From NCBI GenBank assembly GCA_000697055.1, contig JNDT01002074.1:1-62946 (forward strand): DNA of 62,946 bases, read 5' to 3'. A program made the translations under genes and the position numbers. Within the stretch, counting starts at the first letter, position 1. Each line of letters starts with the position of its first letter. Below, piece after piece: positions 59,350 to 62,946 of the stretch. The notes beneath the pieces are model-generated. The model was not told the origin of the DNA. It saw only the letters and a program-made list of their open reading frames with translations, and made no database searches. The stretch is from Saksenaea vasiformis B4078 (Eukaryota; Mucoromycota; Mucoromycetes; Mucorales; Saksenaeaceae).

Positions 59350-60180
59350 GGTGAATACTGCTTATCGAACAAGTTTTTACCCTAATCTATATAAATTTTG
59401 CGTCCATGAGGAGCCACCTTTTACGCTAAAAAAAGAATCAAGTATGCGTTCGTTAATACATAAATTGGCAGTAAATTCATACACTACTTACATCAATGCG
59501 GTCCCTCGATGGACGCGAAATTTATATAGACAACACAAAAAATTATTCATGGTTAGTAAATGGAATAATACTTGGATGTCATTCTACTTACCCCCGAAGG
59601 GTATTGCCACGATTTCATGGCGGCCGCACCCCGCACCGTGATGGGGGGGAGTGGGAGAAGAGAAGGAGATCGGCACTGACAGTGACCAATTGAAACGCAC
59701 TACGGAGTACTTGAAGCGATACAACGTCCAGCGATCTATAGTACAAGACGAGTGATGCTGAGAGCGACAATATTTATTTTACTTACTTAAGTGATGGGTA
59801 AAGACGCCACCAGAGCCGAGACGGTTCGGGACAGAGGTCATACAGACTAAACAATACATCAAAAGACATGAGTGATCCTGGGTGCGTATTCCATTAAGAG
59901 TACATACCGGGGATGTAAAATGAACAGAGCCAAAGAAAAAAAAAAGAATTCATGCGTCTCTTTAAATACGGTCGCTTTACGCGTTCCGATCGGTGCGTTG
60001 GGGAACCTATTACAATGGACCTGCGCGATACGTTTTTGATTCAGAAGTAAACGTGCTCGATTCTCTGCGCAAAAGCTCTCAGATAGCCACTGCAAGATTG
60101 GTTTGGTACCACGCCAAGTAGTGTTTAGATGACGCAAATGTGTATTCAAAATCCAATAATATTCTTTTTGCGAATAAAAA
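59350..60180 (+). repeat. Dispersed repeat, copy C
   Basis: Collinear with copy B (15827-16775): TACTGCTTATCGAACAAG at the left, then GTCCATGAGGAGCCAC, ACATCAATGCGGTCCCTCGA, TTAGTAAATGGAATAATAC, CTTACCCCCGAAGGG, GGTTCGGGACAGAGGTCAT and TACCGGGGATGTAAAATGAA, ending at a GACGCAAATGTGTATTC block. Internally it is about 100 bp shorter than copy B. Confidence 0.75.
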
Positions 60181-60880
60181 GGGAACAGCCCAATCTGACA
60201 CTTGAATGATAACAACGGGATCTTTAACTGTATGAACACAATATTACTACGCTCATCCGGTCCAGCAGAACCGGCTGTTTCCTTGTCTGTCAAAAGCTTT
60301 TACGTGCATCCCATTCATGCTCGGACGGTGAGCTCACCTCTTCAGCCAACCCCTCCACTGGCTATTAGCCGTCTTATCGCCTATTTTTACAGAGCCTTCC
60401 GATTTAAGATATTTTTGATGTACATGCCAATGACTCATCTTCTTACACTGTGTCTAAAAATGTTTCTTTTCGCGACGTATATCCTGCTAGTGGATTCTCT
60501 TGCGATATCAGCCGTTACAACATCGATACGATCGTTTGATCAAAACTTTTGAAACGCTGTTAATCACTCCAGTTAAGAAGAAAATTTCTTCCTGTTTTCT
60601 TCATTCTTGCTATAAACCCCCTCTTGCTATGATAAGAACAATAGCGACATAGAAAGCAGTGTCCACTCTTTTCCCGTTGCTATGGGTAGTTCATTGCCAC
60701 TGAACTACATACCCTTCCCTCAATAAAAGATACTTCATTTGAAACTGATATATATGACAAGTTCCTTGTCTACTACCTGTTACTTAAGGAAAAGATGGCA
60801 TCACGAACCTACTTTTTCGTAGTGTATAGTGATAGAATCGACTCTTATCATTCATAATCGGGAGAGTGACACCGGAAGCC
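60181..60880. other. Spacer between inverted repeat copies C and D
   Basis: About 700 bp between two oppositely oriented copies of the dispersed repeat. One open frame (60202-60552, plus) is hydrophobic towards its end but unlike any protein I know, so no gene is called. Confidence 0.4.
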
Positions 60881-61380
60881 AAGATACTGGATTTTGAATG
60901 AGCGCCTGCATCAAATAAGTATCGCGTTGCGTTCACGTCGGATAGATTTTATACTGGAAAGTGATGCATCTTTTCACTGGGAAGTAGTTCATTTTGCGTC
61001 AATCTAACGAATAATTCGCTCCTGGGTGACCTGAGTTTTGGATTGGAGGAGTTCATTGCATCAGTGATGGTCTCTCATTATCTCATCGGAAGGCGTCAAG
61101 ATGTCTCAAGATAACGACAGATTCCACGCAAAACAGACCCCCACTTAAGAGCTCACATGAATCTTTTTTTCTTCGGCTCTGTCTGTTCATCTTACATCCC
61201 GGCAAGGATGTCACTTCTTCATCACATCTACAGGACGATCCATGTCTCTTTATCTATTGTTTAGCCTGCATGGCTTCTGTCCCGAACTATCCTGGCTGTG
61301 ATGTAGCGCTTTGTTCACTGCAAGGCAAACAAATGTTGTCGCCAATTCCTATACTGTCCCAAGTAGTGTACCTTTGGAGA
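60881..61380 (-). repeat. Dispersed repeat, copy D (partial, minus orientation)
   Basis: Inverted relative to copy C. Blocks TACTGGATTTTGAATGAGCG, TTTTGCGTCAATCTAACG, CATCGGAAGGCGTCAAGATG, TTTCTTCGGCTCTGTCTG, CCCGGCAAGGATGTCA and TTTAGCCTGCATGGCTTCTG follow the order of copy A. The other end is missing beyond about 61380. Confidence 0.65.
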
Positions 61381-61756
61381 GAGCGAAATGTCTTACAACA
61401 AGCTAATATCATACGCCAGATTGCTTCAAGGAGTTGAGTCATAAGTCACCGAGTGATTCGCATGAAGTGCGCCCGGTGGAGTTTCTGTTGGACGGCTTCT
61501 AATAATACCCACTAACTACTACCTCAACTTCAGATATAACCTCCCAATAATCACTCTAACTTTCTTTAGTCGTGTCAAAGCTTTTCTCTTACTCAGATGA
61601 ACCAGATTAGAAAATGTGTATATATCACATCAGCTCACTGTGACCGCATCTGTGTGCACAATACAGTCGTTGTACGCGCGAGAAGACGCTTACTCTAGAC
61701 TTGAATGTGGTCCGCAACACTCCGTGTTAGATGGAGAAATCACTTATACGTACACA
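61381..61756. other. Upstream region of the IMPACT/YIH1-like gene
   Basis: No gene is recognised; the reading frame of the IMPACT-like gene is open back to about 61616 but without an ATG there, so an additional 5' exon could lie here. Confidence 0.4.
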
Positions 61757-62424
61757 ATGAGGGGGCTGTTCGCTTCCTTAGCACAACATTACCGGCACCA
61801 AGTAAGACTGTGTTTGCATAGATATGCGCCGAGCAGTTCGTTTTGCGTACAAGTTTTTAAAAGTAGCTGTTTAGAACAATCTAGGATAGCAGTTGACAAC
61901 CCAAAGGTTCGTTTATGTGCATTGGAGAGTTACGATGAGAAGATGCTCCCCTACGTTCATTCGAGTACAGCACCGTTGGTTGATCGCAAATCGGTGTTTA
62001 TGGGACATGCAGCTCAGGTGCAAGATGTACCCCAAGTTAAGGCCGTTATTGCAAAATTGATGGAAAACAAAAAGGTTGCTAAAGCAACACACAACATAAT
62101 GGCTTATCGGATTGTCGATCCGGATGGTTATGTGCTACAAGGGTGTGATGATGACGGAGAGACGGCTGCAGGCGGACGTCTTTTGGATTTTATGCAGTTG
62201 ATGGATGCACAGAACGTGGTAGTCGTCGTCAGTCGTTGGTTTGGAGGTAATTTTCGCATACGAAGAACTTGTGGAGAGTTGAAAGCATCACCCTAGGCAC
62301 ACTTTTAGGTGCGGATCGATTCAGAGATATTAACAAATGCGCAAAGCAGATTTTGGAAGAATCAGGGCTCGCAAGTAAGAACAAGAAATTGGACAAATCA
62401 AAACAAAAACGAAAAAAACGATAA
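61757..62424 (+). CDS. IMPACT/YIH1-family protein (UPF0029 domain)
   Basis: Two exons fit: 61757-62246 and 62297-62424, about 205 residues from the ATG at 61757. The conserved IMPACT (UPF0029) domain covers roughly residues 75-180: VDRKSVFMGHAAQV, KVAKATHNIMAYRI, the diagnostic CDDDGETAAGGRLL and VVVVSRWFGGTLLGADRFRD across the intron. The C-terminus is a Lys/Arg-rich tail. Yeast Yih1 and mammalian IMPACT bind Gcn1 and restrain the Gcn2 eIF2alpha kinase. That activity also needs an N-terminal RWD domain, which I do not see here; the protein may instead be the short RWD-less type (as yeast YDL177C). The N-terminal 70 residues are unlike the family and the true start may lie in another exon. 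Confidence 0.85.
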
Positions 62425-62735
62425 AAATTTAGTGGTGACGATTTCTATTATCATGCTGCTGAAGTACTAGTTAACTTTTACCACTGAATTGCTCTATCTG
62501 CAAATGGCTGCGTAAATAGTTACGGGGTCAGGTTTCCTTGAGAGGAAGGGGATAGTCGTCTGCTTCAGTCTCTTTCATGCTTCCATCCTACGTAGTACTC
62601 CTGTAGATGTCCACCACAAAGGATTTGACGGTTAGACCACTTATTTGTGAGTTATATGAAGGTAGTGCTGTGTCTTGAAAGGGCCCTAAGTCACAAAGAA
62701 AATAAGAATGTCGTCACAAACATTTGAAATGGTAC
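62425..62735. other. Intergenic between the IMPACT-like gene and the TnpB/Fanzor-like 3' end
   Basis: About 310 bp. No gene is seen; the two transcription units converge here. Confidence 0.4.
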
Positions 62736-62743
62736 TTACGAAA

Positions 62744-62789
62744 CTCTCCCAGTGCCTAACGAGAGGCTAGTTGGCCGTTCCTTACGGCC
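62744..62789 (-). ncRNA. Two hairpins at the 3' end of the TnpB/Fanzor-like frame
   Basis: On the minus strand the stop codon is embedded in a perfect 6-bp hairpin, GGCCGT-AAGGA-ACGGCC (62789-62773), directly followed by a CTCTC...GAGAG hairpin (62765-62744). TnpB omega-RNAs and Fanzor guide RNAs overlap the end of the nuclease gene and its 3' flank, so this structured segment is a candidate guide scaffold. Coincidence cannot be excluded for stems this short. Confidence 0.3.
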
Positions 62790-62946
62790 TAGCACCACCA
62801 AGGGGTGCAGGTTCTTGTTGTTGTTGCTGTTGTGGACGACGTAATGCAGCGGGCCTTGTCTGCAATTGCATGTCACCTTCCATGTATGCGACCAGAATCC
62901 GCCGCATGTTTCTGCCCGCATTGATATCGCGATTCCAAAACTAAAG
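62782..62946 (-). CDS. C-terminal exon of a TnpB/Fanzor-like RNA-guided nuclease (partial)
   Basis: Only the last about 53 codons fall in the window. They contain WNRDINAGRNMRRI, the RuvC-III signature (RD-NA--N) shared by TnpB, IS605 OrfB and the eukaryotic Fanzor proteins, with the Asp supplying the third catalytic acid. The tail LQTRPAALRRP plus a glutamine run is basic and low complexity. Upstream in frame is TAG at 62943-62941; it is part of CTTTAG, a normal 3' splice site, so the exon probably starts at 62940; alternatively the copy is a pseudogene. The rest, including RuvC-I, RuvC-II and the zinc ribbon, lies beyond the window edge. Assignment rests on a short motif. Confidence 0.55.

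Noticed and set aside
59859..60293. 144-codon minus-strand frame
   Set aside because: It overlaps repeat copy C, and the matching frame is not open in copies A or B, so it is unlikely to be coding.
60202..60552. 116-codon plus-strand frame with a hydrophobic end
   Set aside because: Not recognisable and located between two repeat copies; no supporting promoter or splice signals. Kept only as a note.
1..62946. CRISPR arrays, rRNA genes, bacterial operons
   Set aside because: No regularly spaced direct repeats, no rRNA-like sequence, and gene structure is intron-rich and eukaryotic.

Overview
The window is a stretch of fungal nuclear genome, most likely from an early-diverging (Mucoromycota/Mucorales-type) fungus. 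The genes are split by many short GT-AG introns (mostly about 45-60 nt, some with TACTAAC-like branch points). The recognisable proteins are fungal or general eukaryotic housekeeping families, and gene-dense blocks alternate with AT-rich stretches holding decayed transposons. Organism placement is an inference from gene content and architecture; no rRNA or mitochondrial marker is present.

Layout. 1-2.8 kb: poly-G run and a dispersed repeat. 2.8-9.4 kb: two tandem oligopeptide transporters (OPT) with the same exon plan. 11.5-12.4 kb: a DUF4112 membrane protein (minus). 14.4-15.6 kb: an eight-exon Spartan/SPRTN DNA-protein crosslink protease (minus), mostly invisible to simple ORF finding. 15.8-16.8 kb: a nearly full copy of the dispersed repeat. 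17.3-29.6 kb is a compact housekeeping block: TAF10 (minus), a PX-BAR sorting nexin of the SNX41/ATG20 type (plus), a TcdA/Tcd1-like E1-fold tRNA-modification enzyme (minus), gamma-COP/SEC21 (plus), a cytochrome b5-acyl-CoA dehydrogenase fusion ending in a PTS1-like tripeptide (minus), and a short protein with the bacterial RNase P protein (RnpA) signature (minus). 29.6-34.6 kb is gene-poor and holds a Tc1/mariner-type MITE, a degenerate 21-bp tandem repeat, a decayed LINE and repeat fragments. 34.6-35.5 kb: a single C2H2 zinc-finger protein. 36.3-40.3 kb: two tandem Dal5/allantoate-type MFS transporters (minus). 40.7-40.9 kb: a 200-bp CT microsatellite. 43-50 kb: UBR1, the N-end-rule E3 ligase. 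50.3-57.7 kb, all minus: the phosphatidylethanolamine methyltransferase CHO2, an RGP1-family Rab-GEF subunit, and a class I methyltransferase with an apparent N-myristoylation signal. 59.3-61.4 kb: two inverted copies of the dispersed repeat. 61.7-62.4 kb: an IMPACT/YIH1-family protein. At the right edge (minus) lies the C-terminal exon of a TnpB/Fanzor-like protein, followed by two hairpins.

The genes do not form one pathway, but themes recur: nutrient uptake (two OPTs, two Dal5-like MFS), membrane traffic and lipid supply (SEC21, SNX41/ATG20-like, RGP1, CHO2), protein turnover and stress (UBR1, IMPACT/YIH1-like, SPRTN), and RNA processing (Tcd1-like, RnpA-like). The most interesting items are the Fanzor-like 3' end with possible guide-RNA hairpins, the RnpA-like protein with a possible mitochondrial leader, and the dispersed repeat family with six or more decayed copies in both orientations.
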